Positions 1 to 5,071 of a DNA stretch of 7,563 nucleotides are shown here, in pieces; within the stretch, counting starts at the first letter, position 1; each line of letters starts with the position of its first letter. The DNA is from Gammaproteobacteria bacterium (GTDB lineage Bacteria > Pseudomonadota > Gammaproteobacteria > SZUA-229), in NCBI GenBank assembly GCA_024278435.1, contig JAJRTD010000057.1:1-7563 (forward strand). Direction: 5' to 3'. Below the pieces are notes generated by a model that saw only the letters and a program-made list of their open reading frames with translations, ran no database searches and was not told the origin of the DNA. Position numbers and translations under genes: made by a program.

Positions 1-101
1 AAATCAGCTGGGCGCAGTTGCAGCAGAACGAGCACTGGCAACAGGTATCACAGCAGATCGTGGCGCTGAATGATTCGCCTGAGCTGGAGATGGACGTTTG
101 A
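1..101 (+). CDS. nagZ: C-terminal fragment of probable beta-N-acetylhexosaminidase NagZ
   Basis: The frame starting at base 3 is open from the window edge and ends in TGA at 99-101, giving about 32 C-terminal residues. It reads as a Gln-rich helix with the pattern W-x-x-L-x(4)-x-W-Q-Q-x-S-x-x-x-x-x-L, ending in an acidic tail. This resembles from memory the end of Vibrio NagZ, where a Leu/Arg stretch is followed by RWQQAS and then a Leu. NagZ is a cytoplasmic GH3 enzyme that removes N-acetylglucosamine from anhydro-muropeptides in cell-wall recycling. The catalytic domain lies outside the window, so the call rests on the tail plus context: nagZ next to hpt and an MTA/MTI phosphorylase is a known gammaproteobacterial arrangement. 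Another protein with a similar helical tail cannot be excluded. Confidence 0.62.
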   Translation, partial: ISWAQLQQNEHWQQVSQQIVALNDSPELEMDV

Positions 102-107
102 AAAGAC

Positions 108-163
108 AGTTAATAGTTAATAGTTAATAGTTAATAGTTAATAGTGAACAATGAATAGTGAAA
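108..163 (+). repeat. Heptanucleotide tandem repeat (AGTTAAT)n upstream of the DsrE-family gene
   Basis: The unit AGTTAAT is perfectly periodic from 108 to 145 (five full copies plus three bases). Three degenerate copies follow (143-149, 150-156, 157-163), each differing from the unit at two positions. The array starts six bases after the nagZ stop codon and runs into the start region of the next gene, so it occupies the place where a ribosome binding site or core promoter would lie. Being 7 bp, each gained or lost copy would change spacing by less than one helical turn. No function can be assigned from sequence alone. Confidence 0.93.
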
Positions 164-169
164 AATATT

Positions 170-538
170 ATGAATAAAAAATTACTGATTATCATGTCTA
201 ATTCTGATCCGGCGCAGCCTGATGGTTGTTATGCGCCTTTGTTTCAGGCGACGATTGCGGCGGCCTTGTCGCATGAGGTGGAGGTGGTGTTTACCGGTAT
301 CTCTGCGCAGCTGGCGATCGGTGATAACGCGGAAAAAGCCGAGGTGAATCTGGAGACGCATCGCACCATCCATGACATCATCAAGGAAGCACACCAGGCC
401 GGTGTCTCGTTTAAGGCCTGCAACACTTCATTGCAGATGGCGGCGGAAGAGATGATCGAAGAAGTCGAAGAGCGCGTGGGTGCGGCTTATGTCATCGGTG
501 AAGCCATGGACGAAAATACGATTACCTTTACCTATTAG
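170..538 (+). CDS. DsrE/DsrF-like family protein
   Basis: This encodes 122 residues from ATG 170. A GTG at 158 would add four residues but lies inside the degenerate repeat. ATG 170 was chosen because the first beta strand (MNKKLLIIMSNSDP) then begins at the terminus, as usual for the family. Neither start has a good Shine-Dalgarno sequence. The N-terminal strand, the P-x-x-x-x-A-x-x-A-A-A-L helix (about 23-33), a second strand (VEVVFTG, 37-43) and a late Cys in KACNTSLQ (Cys84) match the DsrE-like alpha/beta fold. In characterised members the late Cys handles persulfide sulfur. Cys20 is a second possible thiol. The protein has no signal peptide or membrane segment and should be cytoplasmic. 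It lies between nagZ and hpt on the same strand, with no dsr, tus or sox partners visible. The family call is solid, but sulfur transfer is inferred. Confidence 0.85.
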   Translation: MNKKLLIIMSNSDPAQPDGCYAPLFQATIAAALSHEVEVVFTGISAQLAIGDNAEKAEVNLETHRTIHDIIKEAHQAGVSFKACNTSLQMAAEEMIEEVEERVGAAYVIGEAMDENTITFTY

Positions 539-542
539 TTCC

Positions 543-609
543 GTAGGGCAGGCATTGCCTGCCGCCAGGGATGTTTGCTTCATGTTTCGTCGGGCAATGC
601 CTGACCTAC
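543..609. repeat. REPIN-like element: two inverted GTAG-headed palindromes
   Basis: The left unit (543-563) is GTAG followed by a perfect 8-bp palindrome, GGCAGGCA-T-TGCCTGCC. The right unit is inverted: palindrome 589-605 (one mismatch) followed by CTAC at 606-609, the complement of GTAG. The outer arms 543-560 and 592-609 also pair with each other in 16 of 18 positions, so the 67-bp element can fold into one long hairpin or two short ones. A GTAG/GTGG head plus an imperfect palindrome, arranged as an inverted pair, is the published layout of REPINs mobilised by RAYT (IS200-like) transposases. No RAYT gene is in this window. The element sits just after the DsrE-family stop codon and before hpt. 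Confidence 0.8.
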
Positions 610-629
610 TGGGGAATATTGCAAAAACT

Positions 630-1154
630 ATGTTACCTGATAACTGTAAACTGGTATTCAGCAATGCGGAGATCACCGATGCACTGGAAAAATTAGCCGT
701 CAAACTAAATCAGCAATTAGAGAATGAAACGCCGGTGGTTTTATGTGTGATGCAGGGCGGCCTGATTTTTTCCGGCCAGCTGATCCCCAGATTGCAATGC
801 ATGCTGGAGATCGATTACATCCACGCTACCCGTTACGATAACAAAACCTCGGGTGGTGAGCTTGCCTGGAAAGCATATCCGGTCACCTCGCTCGCCGATC
901 GCACGGTGCTGGTGCTCGATGATATCCTCGATGAGGGACAGACGCTTCAGTCCATCGTGCAGTATTGCGAAGCGCAGGGTGCCAGCAAAATAATCTCGGC
1001 CGTGTTGTTAAGAAAAAAGCATGACCGCTGTGTCGATGACAGGCTGACGGATAATATCGCATTGCATGTCGAAGACCGGTACGTGTTTGGTTTCGGTATG
1101 GACTATGATGGGAAGTACCGGCAACTCGATTCGATCTACGCACTGGAAGAATAA
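630..1154 (+). CDS. hpt: Hypoxanthine-guanine phosphoribosyltransferase
   Basis: This encodes 174 residues, normal for bacterial HGPRT. It is a cytoplasmic purine salvage enzyme that joins hypoxanthine or guanine to PRPP, giving IMP or GMP. The PRPP loop is VLVLDDILDEGQTL at 93-106, with acidic pair Asp97-Asp98, Asp101 and Thr105; Glu102 replaces the commoner Thr of DDILDTG. The C-terminal FGFGMDYDGKYRQL (Asp158, Tyr163, Arg164) is the usual metal/base-side motif. ATG 630 was chosen because homologues begin at this point and a GGGGA (611-615) lies upstream, though 14 nt away. The frame stays open further upstream through ATG 582 and ATG 597, but both lie in the REPIN-like palindromes. Hpt fits the phosphorylase 38 nt downstream, which would supply hypoxanthine. 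Confidence 0.88.
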   Translation: MLPDNCKLVFSNAEITDALEKLAVKLNQQLENETPVVLCVMQGGLIFSGQLIPRLQCMLEIDYIHATRYDNKTSGGELAWKAYPVTSLADRTVLVLDDILDEGQTLQSIVQYCEAQGASKIISAVLLRKKHDRCVDDRLTDNIALHVEDRYVFGFGMDYDGKYRQLDSIYALEE

Positions 1155-1158
1155 CGGA

Positions 1159-1180
1159 AGGCCAGCATTAAAGTCGGCCT
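1159..1180 (+). other. Short inverted repeat between hpt and the phosphorylase gene
   Basis: AGGCC (1159-1163) pairs with GGCCT (1176-1180) around a 12-nt loop, just before the GGAA ribosome binding site (1183-1186) of the next gene. It has no T-run, so it is unlikely to be a terminator. It could be an mRNA processing or stability hairpin, or chance. Confidence 0.25.
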
Positions 1181-1192
1181 GTGGAATAAAAC

Positions 1193-1972
1193 GTGAAACT
1201 AGCAATCATCGGCGGAAGCCTGTTCAAACACATTAACAGTCTTTCCAACGCCAGCGAAGAAATCATAAAAACACCGTTCGGTCTGCCATCCGATAATTTC
1301 ACCAGCGGGTACATCGACGGTCTGGACGTGGTGTATTTTAACCGTCACGGCGCCTCTCACCACATCGCGCCACATCAGATCAATTACAGGGCGAACATGT
1401 TCGCGCTGAAACTGCTGGAAGTCACGCATATCATCGCCATCACTGCGGTCGGCGGCATCACCGAAAAGATGTCACCGATGAAATGGGTGCTGCCCGATCA
1501 GCTCATCGATTACACCCACGGCCGCATACACACCTTCAACGATGGCAACGATGAAGAAGTGCAGCACGTTGATTTCAGTTACCCGTTTGATGAAATGCTA
1601 AGCAATAAACTTGCCAGCGCAATCGAGACGCAAGGCGGCGATTATGAGACGAAAGCGACTTACGGTGTCACCCAGGGGCCGCGCCTGGAAACCATCGCTG
1701 AGATCAAACGCATGCAGCACGATGGCTGCGACATCGTCGGCATGACCGCTATGCCGGAGGCCGCATTCGCGCGAGAACTGGAAATGCATTATGCGACACT
1801 GTCGCTGGTAGTGAACTGGGCTGCAGGCAAGGGCGGTGTTGACGGTTCTACAGCTGACCTCATCTCTATGGTCGAGATAAAGCAGCATATATCAGATGGT
1901 AACAGGATGACTGAAAAGATTCTGAATAATGTGTTAACGCAGTTAAAACAGGATGTTAGTGTAAGACTTTAA
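1193..1972 (+). CDS. mtnP: S-methyl-5'-thioinosine (MTA-type) phosphorylase
   Basis: This encodes 259 residues from GTG 1193, with GGAA at 1183-1186 as ribosome binding site. It is a purine nucleoside phosphorylase of the MTAP/PNP family: nucleoside plus phosphate gives base plus (methylthio)ribose-1-phosphate. Visible motifs are IIGGSLF at 5-11, NRHGASHHIAPHQINYRAN from Asn50, VTQGPRLET, and GMTAMPEAAFARE with Met184 and Glu189. The strand VVNWAAG carries Asn208, where adenine-specific MTAP has an Asp-containing TDYD motif. In PNPs an Asn at this place contacts a 6-oxopurine. With hpt just upstream, this suggests a methylthioinosine phosphorylase like Pseudomonas aeruginosa PA3004, acting after MTA deamination and yielding hypoxanthine for Hpt. 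The family is certain; MTI rather than MTA or inosine preference is inferred. The gene symbol is that of the family. Confidence 0.88.
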   Translation: MKLAIIGGSLFKHINSLSNASEEIIKTPFGLPSDNFTSGYIDGLDVVYFNRHGASHHIAPHQINYRANMFALKLLEVTHIIAITAVGGITEKMSPMKWVLPDQLIDYTHGRIHTFNDGNDEEVQHVDFSYPFDEMLSNKLASAIETQGGDYETKATYGVTQGPRLETIAEIKRMQHDGCDIVGMTAMPEAAFARELEMHYATLSLVVNWAAGKGGVDGSTADLISMVEIKQHISDGNRMTEKILNNVLTQLKQDVSVRL

Positions 1973-2221
1973 CTTATAACCCAGATTATTCTGCCTCTGA
2001 TGAAGGTATGGTCAGCTTCGCACCTGGCGAAACAGTACCATTTATCGGCAAAAGGCCTCACTTCGTTAGTATTTAATTCAGATACGGTAGACAAACGTAT
2101 CGATAACAACTAAAAATGGAACTAGTACAAAGATAGAATCAGTACAGGGAACGTATGCTGTTTCAGGCAGATGCTGAGTATCAAATGCCTGGCTAGACAA
2201 TTAAATCTCGGGATATTTATT
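1973..2221 (+). other. Intergenic leader region of the minor-pilin operon
   Basis: This 249-bp stretch separates the phosphorylase from pilE. Short open frames (for example 2000-2113, 37 codons) lack ribosome binding sites and recognisable products. A 6-bp inverted pair (CAGGCA near 2165 with TGCCTG near 2186) is probably incidental. I saw no convincing sigma-54 -24/-12 box and no strong terminator for the upstream genes. The operon promoter most likely lies here. Confidence 0.5.
2111..2139 (+). promoter_or_regulatory. Weak candidate sigma-70 promoter for the pilus operon
   Basis: TAGAAT at 2134-2139 matches the -10 consensus in five of six positions. The hexamer 17 nt upstream (TAAAAA, 2111-2116) is a poor -35. 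An alternative is TAGACA (2088-2093) as -35 with TAAAAA as a poor -10. Neither is strong, and an activator-dependent promoter is equally possible. Confidence 0.2.
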
Positions 2222-2659
2222 ATGCGGTATCAACATTACCTTACATATAACAAAAGCGGTTTCACTCTGATGGAGCTGATGATTGTTCTGGCGATTGCCG
2301 GCATACTGGTCGCTATCGGATATCCGTCCTACCAGGCGCAGATGAGAAGAGGTTATATCTCTGATGCTCTGTCTGATCTATCAAACGCTGCATTTAATAT
2401 GGAACAGGCATATCAGGAAAACCGGAGTTACCAGGACCCGAATAATGCAGGCTCCTGTGCGGTAGCGAATTTTGCAGGTACTTACTTCAGTTTCAGTTGT
2501 AGCACTGCTTCCAGAACGACGTTTACCTGGACGGCCACCAGTCTTGGTGGTGCCATGGGTACAGCTGGTGCTTATGTTTACACTATTGACCAGAGCGGCG
2601 CTAAAAAAACCACGAATTATGATGGTGCGGGCGTAGCTTATAATAATTGGGAAAGGTAG
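2222..2659 (+). CDS. pilE: Type IV minor pilin, PilE-like
   Basis: This encodes 145 residues. ATG 2222 was chosen because GGGA (2210-2213) sits 8 nt upstream and it gives a conventional prepilin; the frame is open to 2171 but with no support. The leader is 13 residues ending in Gly13, followed by [24 protein letters not shown]: Phe at +1, Glu at +5 (Glu18) and a hydrophobic helix of about 25 residues that is both membrane anchor and pilus core. PilD would cleave after Gly13 and N-methylate Phe14. The P-S-Y-Q-x-Q-M-R-R-G segment after the helix is typical of PilE-type minor pilins. Cys79 and Cys93 could form a small disulfide loop, in place of the usual pair near the C-terminus. It is the first gene of the operon and likely part of the pilus tip/initiation complex. 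A major pilin is less likely given the minor-pilin neighbours. Confidence 0.88.
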   Translation: MRYQHYLTYNKSGFTLMELMIVLAIAGILVAIGYPSYQAQMRRGYISDALSDLSNAAFNMEQAYQENRSYQDPNNAGSCAVANFAGTYFSFSCSTASRTTFTWTATSLGGAMGTAGAYVYTIDQSGAKKTTNYDGAGVAYNNWER

Positions 2660-2664
2660 GTTTT

Positions 2665-3153
2665 GTGAAAAATATTGTACTTAAACAATCTGGTTTTTCT
2701 CTAATCGAGGCTATGATGACCATCGCCATTTTGGCGATTACCGCTTACCTTGCTGTACCTTCGATAACTTCGATGTATGCAACAAACGAAATTGAGGCAG
2801 CGCAGCAGGATGTTGCTCAGGCATTGAGGAAAGCAAAACAATTTGCGCGAAGTGTCAATACTACGGTATCAGTGGTCTTTACGCTGAACCAGAAGGACAA
2901 TACGATTTCATTTTCCCTGCCTGATGGCACAAACCAGCTGCCTGATGGAATTATTTTGAATACGGTTGAATTACCAGGCAACGTTGCCGTCAGCAGTGGT
3001 AACGCTACCTACGGTTTTAATGCACTCGGTATTGTTGACAATACTAATGTAGTTCCAATTCCAAGTGTTATAACACTGACGTCTGGTCGTGATGCCAATA
3101 AGACGAGATCAGTTACCTTGTTAAATCTACTTGGCCAGTTACAGGTTGATTAA
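2665..3153 (+). CDS. fimT: GspH/FimT-type minor pilin (FimU equivalent)
   Basis: This encodes 162 residues from GTG 2665, five nt after the pilE stop. The ribosome binding site (AAAGG/TAGG, 2652-2660) overlaps the end of pilE, so translation is probably coupled. The leader is 10 residues ending in SG, then FSLIEAMMTIAILAITAYLAVPS with Phe at +1 and Glu at +5 (Glu15). The following I-x-x-A-x-Q-D-V-A-Q-A-L-R-K-A-K-x-x-A pattern is characteristic of FimT/FimU/GspH pseudopilins, and the beta-rich C-terminal part fits the GspH domain. It has no cysteines. In Pseudomonas the equivalent protein, FimU, links the minor-pilin core to the major pilin. FimT and FimU cannot be separated here; its place before pilV-pilW-pilX corresponds to FimU. 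An upstream TTG (2647) lies within pilE and is not a credible start. Confidence 0.87.
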   Translation: MKNIVLKQSGFSLIEAMMTIAILAITAYLAVPSITSMYATNEIEAAQQDVAQALRKAKQFARSVNTTVSVVFTLNQKDNTISFSLPDGTNQLPDGIILNTVELPGNVAVSSGNATYGFNALGIVDNTNVVPIPSVITLTSGRDANKTRSVTLLNLLGQLQVD

Positions 3154-3154
3154 T

Positions 3155-3601
3155 ATGACTTATCGTAAACAAAAAGGTTCTACCATGCTCGAGGTGCTGG
3201 TCGCCAGCATTATCTTTGCCTTGGGAATACTGGGGATTGCAAATTCTATTGTAAGGGGTGTACATGCCTCGGTTGATAATAATGCAAGGGCAATCGCTTC
3301 CAGTGTTGCTTCGCAGCAGGCCGAGTCGCTTTATATTGCTGCCAACAATCTGAGCAGCGGCAATCTTACAGAAGATCAGTTCAGCGCACTTCTGGTCGCA
3401 ATGAATAATGTTACACAAACAGGCAATGATGGCAGAGATGACTTTTTGATAACAGTTCTGGAAGCAAGAGACAGCAAAGATGTCGATGTGCTGACAACTG
3501 CTGCACCATATACTTCGCCTATCCGTGTAGTCATTGAAGTGCGTTATCAGGGATTGAATGATGCGAAAACGACCCGGGCAAATTATACCTTTGTGTGGTA
3601 G
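3155..3601 (+). CDS. pilV: Type IV minor pilin PilV
   Basis: This encodes 148 residues. ATG 3155 begins one nt after the fimT stop, with AGGT (3143-3146) as ribosome binding site inside fimT. The leader is 8 residues (MTYRKQKG), then STMLEVLVASIIFALGILGIA with Glu at +5 (Glu13). Ser at +1 replaces the common Phe, which is seen in some PilV proteins. The motif M-L-E-V-L-V-A-x-x-I-x-x-x-G-x-L-G is the PilV/GspI signature, and A-S-x-x-A-S-Q-Q-A-E-S-L in the next helix also fits. It has no cysteines. PilV is a core minor pilin that primes pilus assembly with FimU, PilW and PilX. The 8-nt gap to pilW implies one transcript. Confidence 0.87.
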   Translation: MTYRKQKGSTMLEVLVASIIFALGILGIANSIVRGVHASVDNNARAIASSVASQQAESLYIAANNLSSGNLTEDQFSALLVAMNNVTQTGNDGRDDFLITVLEARDSKDVDVLTTAAPYTSPIRVVIEVRYQGLNDAKTTRANYTFVW

Positions 3602-3609
3602 GACCGATT

Positions 3610-4173
3610 ATGAAAAATATCAAGGGTTTAACATTAATCGAACTGATGATTGCGCTTGCGATTAGCTCTGTCGTCGCCATCGGTGTGATGAAGGCATACG
3701 TAGGCCAAACGGTGGTGGTGGTAAAACAGGCACGCATTACGCAGGCAACTGAGGATGGACGTGAAGCATTCAGCGTTATCAGCCGGTTATTAAGGCAGGC
3801 GCAGCGATCTTCTTTAAGTATCACGCCAGCAAAAACGACGTTTAGTTTTACGATTCCGAGCGGGCTGGCCATCTGGCCTAACAATATAGCACCATATACC
3901 AATAACGCGGTACGTTTGAGCTGGACAGACCAGGGTGCTGATGCAAATAAGATTTTATTGGCGACAGCTGATAGTGCGGCTAATTTGGGCGCAGCCGCCA
4001 CAATAACCCTGGCTGGTGACTCGTCACTGCAGAATACCCAGATAGCCGCTTTTACTCTGACCGATAACAATGATGGCAGCTATTCGCTCAAACTGATATC
4101 CCAGATTGTAAATGGTGCTTCACAAACACCGCTGAGAGTATCGTTTGAAGGTCGCATATTACCCCGAAATTAA
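3610..4173 (+). CDS. pilW: Type IV minor pilin PilW (short form)
   Basis: This encodes 187 residues from ATG 3610, with TAGGA (3599-3603) overlapping the pilV stop as ribosome binding site. The leader is only six residues (MKNIKG), then LTLIELMIALAISSVVAIGVM with Leu at +1 and Glu at +5 (Glu11). The segment after the helix, with T-E-D-G-R-E-A-F-x-x-I-x-R-x-L-R-Q-A, is the usual PilW/GspJ pattern for the region leading into the globular domain. From memory PilW proteins are often 250-350 residues, so this one is short and its C-terminal domain looks reduced. It contains no cysteine. It probably pairs with PilX in the tip complex. Confidence 0.83.
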   Translation: MKNIKGLTLIELMIALAISSVVAIGVMKAYVGQTVVVVKQARITQATEDGREAFSVISRLLRQAQRSSLSITPAKTTFSFTIPSGLAIWPNNIAPYTNNAVRLSWTDQGADANKILLATADSAANLGAAATITLAGDSSLQNTQIAAFTLTDNNDGSYSLKLISQIVNGASQTPLRVSFEGRILPRN

Positions 4174-4190
4174 AGCGTGGCATTATTACT

Positions 4191-4991
4191 ATGAAAAATT
4201 ATTCACATTACAATCTGAAAGTCCAGCGCCAGAATGGTGCCATACTTATCCTGGTGTTAATCATCCTGGGGGTGCTGATAGCCACTTCGATACAGTTCTT
4301 TACCGTGACGACGGATAGCACCAAGATATCCGGTTCGGCTCGCGACAGCTCTGAATCACTACTGCTTGCCGAAAGTGCGATGGAGATGTTGAGAGGACAG
4401 TTCATCAATGACCTTGATCGCGATGGTGTTGTTAGTGTCGCTAACTGTGCGGTTAATGGTCTGACAGTTGATAAATGTGAGGCAGGTGAGATTCGCAACA
4501 ATATTGCTACACCGGAACCATCCATGCTGTCGTACACGTATTACACGACAGCTGGCGGTGCGCTTGACCAGACAACGCCTTCGATACTGCAAAAAGTGGC
4601 AGATGGTGAAGGTGCTTTCGATACTACTACCACCCCTCTGACAACACACAATATTTCTAATGGTGTCAACCGTTTAAGGGTAAATGATTTGTTTGCTGCT
4701 GGCATTAGTCCATTGTTGTATAGCGTGAATAATAATGGCCTGCTGGTAAGCAGTGTTGCAGCGAACTGGAATGCGGAAACCAGTACGCAAAAAGCAGCGG
4801 CATGGATAGAGGTTATTTTAAATCCGACTGATAACGAAGCGATTGATTTGTATGTGCAGACAGTTGCACAGGTCGGTAATGCTCGTAGTTTTTTACAGCG
4901 TTACGTAGGCAGTTATTACAATGACGATACCCTGGGTGCGCTTATTTCGCCATTGGCTGAGAGCAGCAATATCAACCGTGAAGTTCCATAA
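4191..4991 (+). CDS. pilX: Type IV minor pilin PilX-like, with a DxDxDG loop
   Basis: This encodes 266 residues, starting 17 nt after pilW; the ribosome binding site is weak. The leader is 16 residues ending in RQNG, followed by AILILVLIILGVLIATSIQFF. This matches the PilX N-terminal family pattern Q-R/N-G-A-x-L-x-L-V-L-x-x-L, then a helix ending in LLLAESAMEML. There is no Glu at +5 (Leu21 is there), as in many PilX-like proteins and GspK, a property linked to a place at the very tip. Residues 74-85 read DLDRDGVVSVAN, an EF-hand-like loop with Asp74, Asp76, Asp78, Gly79, Ser82 and Asn85. It lies directly before Cys86, which can pair with a Cys nine residues later. The stop lies inside a 10-bp triplicated sequence. 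Confidence 0.82.
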   Translation: MKNYSHYNLKVQRQNGAILILVLIILGVLIATSIQFFTVTTDSTKISGSARDSSESLLLAESAMEMLRGQFINDLDRDGVVSVANCAVNGLTVDKCEAGEIRNNIATPEPSMLSYTYYTTAGGALDQTTPSILQKVADGEGAFDTTTTPLTTHNISNGVNRLRVNDLFAAGISPLLYSVNNNGLLVSSVAANWNAETSTQKAAAWIEVILNPTDNEAIDLYVQTVAQVGNARSFLQRYVGSYYNDDTLGALISPLAESSNINREVP

Positions 4992-5014
4992 AAATCCATA
5001 AAGATCCATAAGCC
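4985..5014 (+). repeat. Three tandem 10-bp units carrying stops in three frames
   Basis: The unit TCCATAAAAA recurs as 4985-4994 (exact), 4995-5004 (one change) and 5005-5014 (three changes, all at its end). The pilX stop TAA (4989-4991) is in the first unit. The 10-bp period puts further TAA codons at 4999 and 5009, one in each remaining frame, so readthrough or frameshift from pilX would be stopped within 20 nt. The spacing is also about one helical turn. Confidence 0.8.
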
Positions 5015-5071
5015 CGGTAATTTCATTATGTCGGCGTTAAAACAACGAAAGTAGTTTTGGAGTATAGAATT

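Noticed and set aside
108..163. CRISPR-like array
   Set aside because: The units are 7 bp with no spacers, so this is a simple tandem repeat.
151..177. Eight-codon reading frame overlapping the DsrE-family start, as a possible leader peptide
   Set aside because: It has no Shine-Dalgarno sequence and its ATG arises from a degenerate heptamer copy, so it is probably chance.
2000..2113. 37-codon open frame, and another short frame ending near 2077, between the phosphorylase and pilE
   Set aside because: There is no ribosome binding site and no recognisable product. Short frames of this size are expected by chance in 249 bp.
3531..4070. Long antisense frame opposite pilV and pilW
   Set aside because: The plus strand carries clear prepilin motifs in order, and the antisense product has no recognisable domain. 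It is a shadow.
5028..5054. Nine-codon frame between pilX and the secreted-protein gene
   Set aside because: It has no ribosome binding site and no features, and is too short to support.
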